64,000 nt of DNA from Acinetobacter sp. C32I (GTDB taxonomy: Bacteria > Pseudomonadota > Gammaproteobacteria > Pseudomonadales > Moraxellaceae): the NCBI RefSeq assembly GCF_023702715.1, contig NZ_CP098480.1, forward strand, positions 2,790,001 through 2,854,000, written 5' to 3'. Made by a program: the position numbers and the translations under genes. Positions 19,442 to 29,362 of this stretch are shown here, piece after piece (the first letter of the stretch is position 1; each line of letters begins with the position of its first letter). The notes beneath the pieces were generated by a model. That model was given only the letters and a program-made list of their open reading frames with translations, was not told the origin of the DNA and searched no databases.

Positions 19442-20116
19442 ATGACGTTTTCTCAAGATGTTTGGCAACGTAATCAAGATTTATATCAAAAAATATTAGC
19501 GCTTCCGTTTAATCAAGAGCTTGCAGCAGGCACACTCGATCGTTCAGCTTTTTGTCATTATGTGATTCAAGATGCGCATTACTTATTGGCCTATGGTCGT
19601 GCCTTGGCGGTTGCTGCCGCAAAGGCCTATGAAGCCGATGATGTGATTCAGTTTTCTGAAGCAGCAAAAATCGCCATTATTGTGGAACGCAGCTTGCACA
19701 GTGACTTTATGCAGGAATTTGAAATCAGCAAGACCGAGTTTGAAAGCACACCGCTGACTTTGGCCTGCCATCATTACACCTCATTCTTGACGGCAACCGC
19801 ATGGTCGGAAAGCTATCCTGTGATTTTAGCGGCCTTACTGCCCTGTTTCTGGATTTATGCCGAAGTAGGTAAAGACATCGTCAGCCAATCGGTTGCCAAC
19901 AATCCGTACCAAGCATGGATCGATACTTATGCAGGCGAGGAATTTAATACTGCGGTACGCAATGTGATTGCGACGGTTGATAAAGTGGCAGCCCGTTGTG
20001 ATGAAGATACCTTAGCCAAAATGCATGCGGCTTATACCATGGGGGCAAAACTGGAGTGGTTATTCTGGGACAGCGCTTATCAGCAACGTCAATGGTTAGG
20101 TCTGGATCAAGCCTAA
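19442..20116 (+). CDS. tenA: TenA-family thiaminase II / aminopyrimidine aminohydrolase
   Basis: A 224-residue all-helical protein with the TenA signatures FCHYVIQDAHYLLAYGRAL (about 38-56) and PCFWIYAEVG (about 135-144), whose Cys is the nucleophile. It hydrolyses the aminopyrimidine formed from degraded thiamine so that the pyrimidine part can be reused. No other thiamine genes are adjacent, and no TPP riboswitch is visible upstream. Length is normal. Confidence 0.93.
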   Translation: MTFSQDVWQRNQDLYQKILALPFNQELAAGTLDRSAFCHYVIQDAHYLLAYGRALAVAAAKAYEADDVIQFSEAAKIAIIVERSLHSDFMQEFEISKTEFESTPLTLACHHYTSFLTATAWSESYPVILAALLPCFWIYAEVGKDIVSQSVANNPYQAWIDTYAGEEFNTAVRNVIATVDKVAARCDEDTLAKMHAAYTMGAKLEWLFWDSAYQQRQWLGLDQA

Positions 20117-20154
20117 GCGCCTAGCCCTGAGCCATATTTTCTCCAGACATAAAA

Positions 20155-20174
20155 AAGCCCCAATTAAGGGGCTT
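20155..20174 (+). terminator. Probable tenA terminator
   Basis: Arms AAGCCCC (20155-20161) and GGGGCTT (20168-20174) pair around a 6-nt loop about 40 nt after tenA. The T-tract is poor, so it may need Rho or be bidirectional. Confidence 0.5.
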
Positions 20175-20272
20175 AGTCGTATATCGTATCGTCCGATATA
20201 CTGTATGAGGCTCATCTCAAACTGAGCGCATTAAAGCATAAATCAGCTCAAATGCCTACTTTTATTGCTGGG

Positions 20273-20626
20273 TTAAAAAACATTCACCACAATTAAAGCA
20301 ATCAATGCAGGCACCGCCTGAATATAAATAATCTTTTTACTCGCAGTCAGCCCCCCATAAATCCCGGCAATCAAGACACAGCCTAAAAAGAAATTGGCAA
20401 TTGCCGTGGCGTAGTCTGCGGGTGCTAGCAAGGCCCAGAATAATCCAGCTGCCAGAAAACCATTATACAGCCCCTGATTTTGTGCCAACACTTTGGTCAG
20501 TTGTGCCTTTTCCAAACTATTGCCAAAGGCCTTTAAACCATAGGGCTTGTCCCACAAAAACATTTCCAGTACCAAGATATAAACGTGCAATACTGCAATC
20601 AACCCGATCAATACTTGTCCCAACAT
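20273..20626 (-). CDS. DUF1304 small membrane protein
   Basis: A 117-residue protein with four hydrophobic segments and the conserved family start (LIAVLHVYILVLEMFLW) and loop LAQNQGLYNGFLAAGL. This is the DUF1304 family of inner-membrane proteins without known function. It is on the same strand as the quinone-reductase operon and begins 65 nt downstream of it, so read-through is possible. Confidence 0.88.
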   Translation of the reverse strand: MLGQVLIGLIAVLHVYILVLEMFLWDKPYGLKAFGNSLEKAQLTKVLAQNQGLYNGFLAAGLFWALLAPADYATAIANFFLGCVLIAGIYGGLTASKKIIYIQAVPALIALIVVNVF

Positions 20627-20691
20627 GCGATTTTTCCTTTTTATTGTGTTCGAATTTAATCAGGCCAAACCCTAGACTGACCTCATATGTT

Positions 20692-21675
20692 TTATAGTGA
20701 TGGTGTTAACAACACTTTACCTTGACGCGCGCCTTGAGTTGCTTTCAATGCCGCGGCTTCGATCTGATCGAAACTAAAAACACCTTCGACGGGTAGAACC
20801 AGTTTTTTCTGCGTCGCCAATGTAATTAGTTCCACAAACAAAGCCTTTTTACGCTCTGCTGGCATTTCTTTATTGACCACACTGGCCCAGAAACCCTTAA
20901 CCGTGGCTTGTTTAAAAATCAGATCCCCCGATGAGATCTGCATGGTCTCGCCAGTCATACTGCCAAACGAAACCAACAGACTATTTTCACTGAGTAAATT
21001 CAACATTTCCCCGCTGGCGCTGCCGCCAATTGAATCCACCCCAGCAATTAATGACTGATCCGCATGTATCGCTTTTACCTGTTGTTTCCAATCTGGCTGG
21101 TCTGTCGCAACCACATGCTGAATCCCCAAGGCCTGCATTTCCGCAATCGCATCGCTACGACGAACCAAATTAATCACTTGTAGTCCGCGCGCTTGAGCAA
21201 TCATGGCGACAGTTTTTCCTACCGCACCATTTGCGGTATTTTGAATCAACCATTGACCTGCTTGTACGTTGACAAAATCGAGGAGCATCAGCGCACTGAT
21301 CGGCATCCCGATTAGTTGTGCGGCGGTTTGGTCATCAATCGCGTCATTTAAAGCAATAATACTAGCTGCCGGCGCGATAAAATATTCCGCCCAACTGCCA
21401 TGTACTCCTGCGACTGCAACACGCTGTCCTAATTTACTTGCATCAACACCTTCACCCACTGCATCGACGATACCCACCGCTTCGCTGCCACCAATCGCAG
21501 GCAAGGTTGGCTTATAACCATAGCTACCACGTACAGTCCAAACATCGTGATTATGGATTGGAGACATAATCATCTTGATACGAACTTCACCTGCTTTCGG
21601 CTCAGGCTGAGGCATATCACCCAACTGCAACACATCGACGGGTTCACCAAAACTGTGATGGATAATACTTTGCAT
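20692..21675 (-). CDS. Zinc-independent MDR-family NADPH:quinone/enal reductase
   Basis: A 327-residue medium-chain dehydrogenase/reductase. The N-terminal GroES-like part contains GGSEAVGIVDAVGEGV; the Rossmann part has the nucleotide loop NGAVGKTVAMIA and lacks structural-zinc cysteines. It resembles the enoyl/quinone reductase branch (MECR/ETR-like). It starts 3 nt after the tetR gene, so the regulator and enzyme are co-transcribed; this arrangement is typical for detoxification of reactive electrophiles. Exact substrate unknown. Confidence 0.85.
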   Translation of the reverse strand: MQSIIHHSFGEPVDVLQLGDMPQPEPKAGEVRIKMIMSPIHNHDVWTVRGSYGYKPTLPAIGGSEAVGIVDAVGEGVDASKLGQRVAVAGVHGSWAEYFIAPAASIIALNDAIDDQTAAQLIGMPISALMLLDFVNVQAGQWLIQNTANGAVGKTVAMIAQARGLQVINLVRRSDAIAEMQALGIQHVVATDQPDWKQQVKAIHADQSLIAGVDSIGGSASGEMLNLLSENSLLVSFGSMTGETMQISSGDLIFKQATVKGFWASVVNKEMPAERKKALFVELITLATQKKLVLPVEGVFSFDQIEAAALKATQGARQGKVLLTPSL

Positions 21676-21678
21676 GTT

Positions 21679-22281
21679 TTATTCCTTAATCGGTTGGAGC
21701 AGTTGTTGAGTGGTTTCTAAAGCTAAATATAGCGGTGCTTTGTCTTGAGCCAACTTGGTCATCAAAGCGGCACCCAACCACAATTGATACATCACCTGAG
21801 CTGTTTTTAATGGGTCAAGATGGGTAGGAATTGAGCCTTGTTGTTGCCCTTCTTGTAATAACAACGCCACGCGTTGTGTCAATCGATGCACACCGAGGTT
21901 GAGAATTTGGCGCATGTCTTCAGATAAATCTGAAACCTCTGCGGCCAATTTCACAATCAGACAATTCTCTGCCCAACTACCATAAACAGGATCATCGATC
22001 CACGCCTGCCATAACGCCATCAAACGCGCATACGCACTTTGTTCGGCCTGTTGCCAGAGCTGCTCGACACGGGCTTTATAGTCCGCCATATATTGTTCCA
22101 GCAAGGCACAACCAAACGCCTCTTTCGAAGCAAAATAATGGTAGAACGATCCTTTCGGGACGTCACAGGCCTTGAGAATCTCTTGCAAGCCAACACCGAC
22201 AAAACCTTTACGCAATACCAGTTCAAAGCTGGTATCGAGAATGTGTTGTCGCGTGGCTTCACTTTTATTTGATCGTTTCAT
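21679..22281 (-). CDS. TetR/AcrR-family repressor of the adjacent reductase
   Basis: A 200-residue TetR regulator. The HTH region reads GLQEILKACDVPKGSFYHYF (about 32-51). I take the ATG at 22281; an upstream TTG would add six residues. The ligand domain ends near the C-terminus. A palindrome TAGAC-N5-GTCTA at 22303-22317 lies just before the start and is the likely operator. Gene order and operator type recall NemR-like repressors that sense electrophiles. Confidence 0.9.
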   Translation of the reverse strand: MKRSNKSEATRQHILDTSFELVLRKGFVGVGLQEILKACDVPKGSFYHYFASKEAFGCALLEQYMADYKARVEQLWQQAEQSAYARLMALWQAWIDDPVYGSWAENCLIVKLAAEVSDLSEDMRQILNLGVHRLTQRVALLLQEGQQQGSIPTHLDPLKTAQVMYQLWLGAALMTKLAQDKAPLYLALETTQQLLQPIKE

Positions 22282-22302
22282 CGTCACACTATAAATCAAT
22301 AT

Positions 22303-22317
22303 TAGACCAGTCGTCTA
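22303..22317. promoter_or_regulatory. Probable TetR operator
   Basis: Inverted repeat TAGAC-N5-GTCTA located 22 nt upstream of the tetR start, in the position where the promoter must lie. The sequence type matches operators of NemR/YxaF-like repressors. Autoregulation is inferred. Confidence 0.55.
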
Positions 22318-22525
22318 GTAAAATATCTATTTTAATAAGTGATCAATTTTTACATGGTAATCTGAGGCATTGAATGCTAAAAATACTAGGCGCTTGGCGT
22401 GAGACAAATGTGAACCAGTTCATTAACCGTCACAATTTGTCGTTTTAATTATTTTTATACCACTTGAACGATTTTAAATCGCTATCATATACACGTTTTC
22501 ATATTCAGCTTATTGAGATGTATTT

Positions 22526-25357
22526 ATGAGTCAAAGTCATATCCGTATTCGAGGCGCACGTACCCATAATTTAAAAAATGTGTCACTCGATATTCCACGT
22601 GACAAGTTTGTGGTGATTACGGGACTTTCTGGCTCAGGTAAATCATCCTTGGCCTTTGATACCTTGTATGCCGAAGGTCAACGTCGTTATGTCGAATCAC
22701 TTTCCGCTTATGCGCGTCAATTCCTGTCACAAATGGAAAAACCAGAAGTCGATTCGATTGAAGGTCTCTCCCCCGCAATTGCGATTGAGCAAAAGTCGAC
22801 CAGTCATAACCCACGTTCAACCGTGGGCACCATTACCGAAATTTATGACTATTTACGTTTACTCTATGCGCGTGTAGGAACACCTTACTGCCCTGAACAT
22901 GATCTGCCGATGGTGGCACAAACCATTTCAGAAATGGTCGATGCAGTAAAAAGCCTTGAAGAAGGCACTGCACTGATGTTGCTCGCTCCTGTAGTCCGTG
23001 AGCGTAAAGGTGAATACACTCAACTGTTTGAACAGCTTCAAGGCCAAGGTTTTGTACGTGCCCGTGTCGATGGGGAGATCATTGATATTGATACCCCGCC
23101 GGAACTGGACAAAAAGAAAAAACATACCATTGAAGTGGTGGTCGATCGTTTTAAAGTGCGTGATGATCTGGGTAACCGTATCGCAGAATCGTTTGAAACG
23201 GCACTGCGTCTAGGCGGCGATATTGCAGTGCTATCATGGATGAATGGCGAACATCCTGAACGTGTGTTTTCAGCCAAACATTCTTGCCCTGAATGTGACC
23301 GTGCTGTAGCAGAGCTTGAACCACGTCTATTCTCATTCAACAACCCCTTCGGTGCCTGCCCTGTCTGCGATGGTTTGGGAACGCGTAGCCATTTCAGCGC
23401 CGACAAGTTAATTCCGAATCCAGAAGTGTCCATCAGCCAAGGTGCAATTCGTGGTTGGGACAGACAGCGTCCGTATTACTACACCATGCTGCAAAAAGTG
23501 GCTGATCATTTCAATATTGACCTCGATCAACCGTGGAACACATTAGATAAAGACACGCAGAAAAAATTCTTACAAGGCTCAGGCAAAGAGAAAATCGATC
23601 TAAGCTATATCGATGAACGTGGTCGTAAACACAGCCGTGTGCAAGCCTTTGAAGGGATTTTGCCGCATTTGGAACGTCGCTACCGCGAAACTGAATCGAA
23701 TTATGTACGTGATGATCTGGCGCAATATCTATCGAATGCGGCTTGTGACGCTTGCGGTGGTTCACGTCTGAATGAAATTTCTCGTCATGTGCGAGTCAAA
23801 GACAAGACCATTGCCCAAATCACCAAAATGTCGATTGGTGATGCGGAACACTATTATCAAGACCTGAACCTTGAAGGGGCTAAAGGCGAAATCGCCGATA
23901 AAATCTTTAAAGAGATTCGTGAGCGTTTACACTTCCTGGTCAGCGTTGGTCTGAATTATCTCAGCTTGGCACGTTCAGCTGAAACCCTTTCAGGGGGTGA
24001 AGCACAACGTATTCGTCTGGCCTCACAAATTGGTGCGGGCCTCATGGGCGTGATGTACGTACTGGATGAACCATCAATTGGCCTGCATCAACGCGATAAT
24101 GATCGCCTATTACAAACCCTAATTCGCCTACGTGATTTGGGCAATACGGTACTGGTGGTTGAGCATGATGAAGATGCGATTCGTGCCGCTGACCATATTA
24201 TTGATATCGGCCCAGGTGCGGGGATTCATGGCGGTGCCGTGATTGCCGAAGGAACTTACGATGAATTGGCCAATCATGCGGACTCGCTCACAGGCCAATA
24301 CCTGTCAGGCAAGCTCAAAATTGAAGTACCGAAACAACGTACCATCTCACCGCGCCCAGATGAAGTCATCAAGCTCTCTGGTGCCAGCGGACATAACTTA
24401 CAGAATGTGGATTTGACCATTCCATTGGGCATCATGACTTGTGTGACTGGGGTTTCAGGTTCAGGTAAATCAACCTTGATTAACCGTACCTTATTGCCTT
24501 TAGCTGCGACTCAACTGAATGGTGCAACCACACTGACTGCCGAAAAATTTGATTCGATTGATGGCTTACAGCATTTGGATAAAGTGGTCGATATTGACCA
24601 AAGTCCAATTGGTCGTACTCCACGTTCCAATCCAGCTACTTATACCGGTTTATTCACGCCGATTCGTGAATTGTTTGCACAAACGCCTGAAGCCAAAGCC
24701 CGTGGTTACAGCGCAGGTCGCTTCTCGTTTAACGTGAAAGGCGGTCGTTGTGAAGCCTGTGAAGGCGATGGCATGATCAAGGTGGCGATGCATTTCTTGC
24801 CTGATATGTATGTGCCATGTGATGCCTGCCATGGCAAGCGTTATAACCGTGAAACTTTAGAAGTGGGTTATAAAGGCAAGAATATTTCTGATGTACTGGA
24901 AATGACAGTTGAAGATGCCGCTGAGTTCTTTAGTGCAATACCTGTGATTCATCGTCGTTTAGATACTTTAACCCAGGTCGGGCTTGGCTATATTCGTTTA
25001 GGACAAGCAGCGACAACCCTTTCAGGTGGTGAAGCACAACGGGTGAAACTGGCACGAGAGTTGGCAAAACGCGATACAGGTCGAACCTTATATATTTTGG
25101 ATGAACCGACCACAGGTCTGCATTTCCATGATATTGCCAAGTTACTCGACATTTTGTATGAGCTCCGCAATAAGGGCAATACCATCGTGGTGATTGAGCA
25201 TAATCTGGATGTGATCAAAACTGCCGATTGGGTGATTGATCTCGGTCCTGAAGGCGGTTCGGGTGGTGGTCAAATTATTGCCGAAGGGACACCAGAACAC
25301 GTAGCACAAGTTGAAATTTCACATACTGGTCGTTTCTTAAAACCGATGTTGAAATGA
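22526..25357 (+). CDS. uvrA: Excinuclease ABC subunit A
   Basis: A 943-residue UvrA, full length. Two ABC ATPase modules are seen, with Walker A motifs GLSGSGKSS (about 32-40) and GVSGSGKST (about 643-651), two LSGGEAQR signatures, and zinc modules CPECD..CPVCDG and [14 protein letters not shown]. It scans DNA for damage with UvrB in nucleotide excision repair. A terminator hairpin follows at 25386. Confidence 0.99.
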   Translation: MSQSHIRIRGARTHNLKNVSLDIPRDKFVVITGLSGSGKSSLAFDTLYAEGQRRYVESLSAYARQFLSQMEKPEVDSIEGLSPAIAIEQKSTSHNPRSTVGTITEIYDYLRLLYARVGTPYCPEHDLPMVAQTISEMVDAVKSLEEGTALMLLAPVVRERKGEYTQLFEQLQGQGFVRARVDGEIIDIDTPPELDKKKKHTIEVVVDRFKVRDDLGNRIAESFETALRLGGDIAVLSWMNGEHPERVFSAKHSCPECDRAVAELEPRLFSFNNPFGACPVCDGLGTRSHFSADKLIPNPEVSISQGAIRGWDRQRPYYYTMLQKVADHFNIDLDQPWNTLDKDTQKKFLQGSGKEKIDLSYIDERGRKHSRVQAFEGILPHLERRYRETESNYVRDDLAQYLSNAACDACGGSRLNEISRHVRVKDKTIAQITKMSIGDAEHYYQDLNLEGAKGEIADKIFKEIRERLHFLVSVGLNYLSLARSAETLSGGEAQRIRLASQIGAGLMGVMYVLDEPSIGLHQRDNDRLLQTLIRLRDLGNTVLVVEHDEDAIRAADHIIDIGPGAGIHGGAVIAEGTYDELANHADSLTGQYLSGKLKIEVPKQRTISPRPDEVIKLSGASGHNLQNVDLTIPLGIMTCVTGVSGSGKSTLINRTLLPLAATQLNGATTLTAEKFDSIDGLQHLDKVVDIDQSPIGRTPRSNPATYTGLFTPIRELFAQTPEAKARGYSAGRFSFNVKGGRCEACEGDGMIKVAMHFLPDMYVPCDACHGKRYNRETLEVGYKGKNISDVLEMTVEDAAEFFSAIPVIHRRLDTLTQVGLGYIRLGQAATTLSGGEAQRVKLARELAKRDTGRTLYILDEPTTGLHFHDIAKLLDILYELRNKGNTIVVIEHNLDVIKTADWVIDLGPEGGSGGGQIIAEGTPEHVAQVEISHTGRFLKPMLK

Positions 25358-25385
25358 TCCTTCTTATAAAGAATTAGAGTTCTCT

Positions 25386-25420
25386 AACAGGATTAAGTAC
25401 ACAAACTTAATCCTGTTTTT
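25386..25420 (+). terminator. uvrA terminator
   Basis: Perfect 13-bp hairpin (25386-25398 with 25405-25417) followed by a run of T on the plus strand, 28 nt after the uvrA stop. Confidence 0.88.
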
Positions 25421-25477
25421 GATTCAATATTTCAAGATACCTAAAGCAAAATAAGCATCAGACCTTCCGCACAAGCT

Positions 25478-27199
25478 TTAAGTCTCTACAATATTCTTCC
25501 CTTTTGCCTTCGCTTTAAGTAAGGACTGATCCGCTTTTTCCAACAGCTCCAACCAACTTTTGGCGCCAATCGCCACACCGATACTGACCGAAACATGAAG
25601 TGATTCAGTTACATTCGGGATCACAATCCTTTGTTTTAAAATAGCCGAACGCATACTTTCTGCCATCACTTTAGCAGCGCCCATCTGGATATTCTCGATT
25701 ACGACCAAGAACTCATCACCGCCATAACGCACGATTAAATCCGAGGCCCGCACATTATGTTTCAGTTGATCGGCAATCATGCTAATCACCTGATCCCCGA
25801 CAATATGCCCATACTGGTCATTCACGAACTTAAAATTATCAATATCAATTGCAATCACGCAGGTCTGAGACAAAGACTCAGGTTTGGATTCCAACATTTG
25901 AATATATTCATCCAAGGCCAAGCGGTTAGCGACTCCTGTTAGCACATCTGAATTCGCAATTTTTTTAAGTTGTAGTTCCATTTGATCACGCTGTGTCAAC
26001 ATGACTTTGAGTTTATCAATCGCCTCAAACAAGGAAAAAAACTCACCTTTCCGCTTGTTTTCCGCAGGGAGTTCATCTGAAGTTCCTGAAAGGCGTAAAA
26101 TCATATTACGCGCATGAATTAATGGGCTAAATACCCTTCGCTTCGCGTAGATCATGGTAAAAATAGCGATCAGCAAAGATAGACTTGAAATACACAAGGT
26201 GAATATGAATTGCCGCTTTGCCAACTTATTCTGTTCATCAGCCACCCGAATACTGTAATCCAGAATATAGTTTTGCAAATCCATCACCGTGGTGAATTTC
26301 CCCACCATTCGTTCTGTCAGTTCCGTGCCCGACAGGAAATAGGCCTGATTATTCTTGCTTTCATCAAGCAGCTTCGCCACGATCGGCAAGCCTTTATCTA
26401 AAAATTCGGTTTTTACACGGCGATATAAACGCACATATTCAGGCGTCTTTGACTGTTCCGGCTGAATCGTGTCAATTAATTCCCAGAGATAAATTGCTTG
26501 ATGTTGAGTCTGTAACGAGCGCGCTCGGTTTTCATCTGAAATTTTCTCATCAAAGGTCACAGGCGCCATAATATTAGACGCCACCCGCCCTGCCTGATCA
26601 CGCATATCCGTGAGCACCAGAATTGCCGTAAAGTAATTCGACATCTTGCTATTCTTGCTATTGGAACGTACCAATAACCACGTTAAAAACTCACGGCTTT
26701 CATCCCAGACACTAAACATCGATAAAATTGCATGATCATACTGTTTCGATGTTCGCTCAGCATGTGGTGTATTGGCATAGGCATCAACAATAGCGCGCGC
26801 TTTGGATAATTTAACTTTTAAATCTGTTTCCAATTCATAGGCAATCAGCCTAAAACCGTTTTGCTTTAAGATCGCAATCGTGTCATCAATTTCTGCATCA
26901 ACAATTTTACGATACTCGAATAATTCCTTCTGATTTTCTAACAACACCTCAGGCTGACTCGACATCAATTTATTGGAAGGAGCCCGTTCTCTGGAAATTT
27001 TATTGGATGTTTTGACTAAGGCGCGCAGACAGGTAATTTCGGTCAGCGTCTGGTCAGATTTTATATATTCTTGGTAACTATTGATAATTAGAGGAATGGA
27101 CAGATAAAAAATCGAAAAGATAATGACAATCATGCAGAAAAAGAGGCGACGGCTAATTTGCTCAGATCGTAATTTCGAGCTTTTTAATTTACGCCCCAT
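25478..27199 (-). CDS. Membrane-bound diguanylate cyclase (GGDEF)
   Basis: A 573-residue signalling protein. A membrane segment near residues 20-40 and another near 330-350 enclose a helical periplasmic sensor region; a short linker leads to a C-terminal GGDEF domain (from DVLTGVANRLALDEY). The active-site motif RYGGDEF is intact and an I-site RASD stands five residues before it, so the enzyme should make cyclic di-GMP and be subject to product inhibition. No EAL domain. The signal sensed is unknown. Single gene, with 273 AT-rich bases upstream. Confidence 0.93.
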   Translation of the reverse strand: MGRKLKSSKLRSEQISRRLFFCMIVIIFSIFYLSIPLIINSYQEYIKSDQTLTEITCLRALVKTSNKISRERAPSNKLMSSQPEVLLENQKELFEYRKIVDAEIDDTIAILKQNGFRLIAYELETDLKVKLSKARAIVDAYANTPHAERTSKQYDHAILSMFSVWDESREFLTWLLVRSNSKNSKMSNYFTAILVLTDMRDQAGRVASNIMAPVTFDEKISDENRARSLQTQHQAIYLWELIDTIQPEQSKTPEYVRLYRRVKTEFLDKGLPIVAKLLDESKNNQAYFLSGTELTERMVGKFTTVMDLQNYILDYSIRVADEQNKLAKRQFIFTLCISSLSLLIAIFTMIYAKRRVFSPLIHARNMILRLSGTSDELPAENKRKGEFFSLFEAIDKLKVMLTQRDQMELQLKKIANSDVLTGVANRLALDEYIQMLESKPESLSQTCVIAIDIDNFKFVNDQYGHIVGDQVISMIADQLKHNVRASDLIVRYGGDEFLVVIENIQMGAAKVMAESMRSAILKQRIVIPNVTESLHVSVSIGVAIGAKSWLELLEKADQSLLKAKAKGKNIVET

Positions 27200-27472
27200 T
27201 CACACACCTTGCACTTTTCAAGAACGATCTCAATTGATTTTTAAACAGAGATTAATTTTACCCGAATTCTAAATCGCACTACCACGCTTAAACCGAGGTT
27301 TTTGGTTACATTAATCGCGATGCATTGGTTTAAATCATTATTTTAAGATCGAGCTTATTTGTCAAAACTAAAAGTGAGAATGATTTTTATTTAAATTAAA
27401 TTAACTAAGTAATTTATCTTATTAAAATAAATATTTTGAAATCTAACCCAATTCGCCATATCCCCCTATCAG

Positions 27473-27925
27473 TTAGAGCAGTTTTTTCTGAATTACCTTA
27501 TCTAAGATGATCTTAGAATTAATACTCATAATGCCTTTAATCTTATTCAATTTATTAATAATGAATTGTGAAAACGCATTCAGGTCTTTGGTTGCGACAT
27601 GCAGCACATAGTTAGACTCACCTGTAATCACATAGGCATTGATGACTTCTTCAAAGCCATCAATCTGCTTTAAGAAAAAATTATGATCAGTTTCAGTTAG
27701 TTGAATTAATTTTATTTCAACTATGGCCTCAATTTTAATGCCTAATTTTTCATAATTGAGCCGAGCTTGATACTTCTCAATAATGCCATTGCTTTCCAAA
27801 AGTTTGACCCGTCGATGACAGGCGGAGGGTGAAAGATTCACCAGATCGGCCAATTCCTGATTACTCAGGCGTGCATCGTTCTGCAAGAAATTTAGGATTT
27901 TAAGATCAATCGCATCAATATTCAT
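27473..27925 (-). CDS. Lrp/AsnC regulator of the kynurenine genes (KynR-like)
   Basis: A 150-residue Lrp/AsnC protein: N-terminal HTH (LSNQELADLVNLSPSACHRR, about 20-39) and a C-terminal ligand domain (TGESNYVLHVATKDL). It is divergent from kynureninase with about 145 nt between. In pseudomonads a regulator of the same family (KynR) activates kynurenine genes in response to kynurenine, so the same role is likely. An AT-rich imperfect palindrome at 27942-27959 near its start could be a binding site. Confidence 0.88.
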   Translation of the reverse strand: MNIDAIDLKILNFLQNDARLSNQELADLVNLSPSACHRRVKLLESNGIIEKYQARLNYEKLGIKIEAIVEIKLIQLTETDHNFFLKQIDGFEEVINAYVITGESNYVLHVATKDLNAFSQFIINKLNKIKGIMSINSKIILDKVIQKKLL

Positions 27926-27941
27926 ATTCGGAAATTATTCT

Positions 27942-27959
27942 AATAATTTAAATATTATT
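27942..27959. promoter_or_regulatory. Possible Lrp-type binding site
   Basis: AT-rich imperfect palindrome (arms AATAAT and ATTATT) just upstream of the Lrp gene start, in the divergent kynU control region. AT-rich palindromes arise easily by chance, so this is tentative. Confidence 0.3.
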
Positions 27960-28071
27960 GAAATCATATCCTAATTTTTAACTTTATCTACTGATTTTAT
28001 CGGAAAAAAACAAAAATTGCAGTGATAAAATTTAACAGTGGAATTCAATAAATAAAGGGATGAAATTCAAT

Positions 28072-29322
28072 ATGGTGACACATGAACAATGTCTGTATTG
28101 GGATAAACAAGACGAGCTCGGCACATTTAAAAATGAATTTGCCTTGCCTAACAATGTGATTTATCTAGACGGTAACTCTTTAGGTGCAAGACCGAAGCAA
28201 TCTTTAAATTATGCACAGCATATTATTCAACAAGAATGGGGTGAAGATCTCATTAACAGTTGGAATAAAGCAGATTGGTGGGGCTTACCGACCCGTTTAG
28301 GCGATAAAGTCGGACAACTGATCGGGGCCAATGCTGGCGAAACCGTGATTTCTGATTCGACCACCTTAAATTTATTCAAGGTATTATCGGCCGCAGTTAA
28401 AATTCAGGCTGAAAAATATCCGCAGCGCAAAATTATTGTCGCGGAAAAAGACGCTTTCCCCACCGATATTTATATTATCGAAGGCTTCATTGACTTGATC
28501 AATCAAGGCTATCAGGTCGAATTGATTGAGGGCCCTGCTGGTTTAAGCGAAATTTTAGCGTCTGATGTCTCCGTTGTGGTGCTGTCTCATGTCAATTATC
28601 GCACAGGTTATTTCTATGATATGGCCGCGATTAATCAGCAAGTGCATGCCAATAATGCCTTAATCATTTGGGATCTGTGTCACTCTGTTGGCGCTGTACC
28701 GATGGATCTCAATCAAACGAACAGTGATTTTGCCATTGGCTGTACCTATAAATATCTCAATGGTGGTCCAGGCTCACCTGCGCTGCTCTGGGTCAATCCC
28801 AAACATCGGGATCAGTTCTGGCAACCACTTTCTGGCTGGTGGGGACATCAAAAGCCCTTCGCCATGGCTCAGCATTATCAGCCAGCCAACAATATCCGCC
28901 GTTATCTGTGCGGTACTCAGCCAATTATCTCCATGAGTCTGATCGAATGTGGGGTAGATATTTTCCTGCAAGCCAACATGCAGAAAATTCGTGAGAAATC
29001 GCTTAAATTGACTGACCTATTTATTGCGCTGGTTGATCAAGAGTGTGCTGAGTATGGTTTCGAGCTGATCACCCCGAAAGCGCATCAATATCGCGGCAGT
29101 CATGTCAGCTATCAACATCCACATGGCTATGAAATTATTCAGGCACTGATTGCCCGTGGCGTGATCGGAGACTATCGTGAACCTGAAGTCTTACGCTTTG
29201 GCATTACTCCGCTGTATCTTGGATTTGAAGATATCTGGCATGCGGTGCAACATCTCAAAGCCATCATGCAGCATCAAGAATGGAACAATGAAAGCTACCT
29301 GGTACGGGGAGAAGTGACCTAA
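28072..29322 (+). CDS. kynU: Kynureninase
   Basis: A PLP enzyme of about 416 residues that cleaves kynurenine to anthranilate and alanine. DGNSLG near the start, the Asp of IIWDLCHS and the PLP lysine in CTYKYLNGGPGSP are present. Length is normal. I prefer the ATG at 28072, with AGGGA 11 nt upstream; an ATG at 28060 lies directly on that ribosome binding site. First gene of a four-gene run through 32717. Confidence 0.95.
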   Translation: MVTHEQCLYWDKQDELGTFKNEFALPNNVIYLDGNSLGARPKQSLNYAQHIIQQEWGEDLINSWNKADWWGLPTRLGDKVGQLIGANAGETVISDSTTLNLFKVLSAAVKIQAEKYPQRKIIVAEKDAFPTDIYIIEGFIDLINQGYQVELIEGPAGLSEILASDVSVVVLSHVNYRTGYFYDMAAINQQVHANNALIIWDLCHSVGAVPMDLNQTNSDFAIGCTYKYLNGGPGSPALLWVNPKHRDQFWQPLSGWWGHQKPFAMAQHYQPANNIRRYLCGTQPIISMSLIECGVDIFLQANMQKIREKSLKLTDLFIALVDQECAEYGFELITPKAHQYRGSHVSYQHPHGYEIIQALIARGVIGDYREPEVLRFGITPLYLGFEDIWHAVQHLKAIMQHQEWNNESYLVRGEVT

Positions 29323-29362
29323 GTCGTCACTTTCGGATTGAGCTGATGGCTAGGAGAGGCCA

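Noticed and set aside
20175..20210. Hairpin with arms GTATATCG and CGATATAC after tenA
   Set aside because: Short, AT-rich and without T-run; no role can be supported beyond the preceding terminator-like hairpin.
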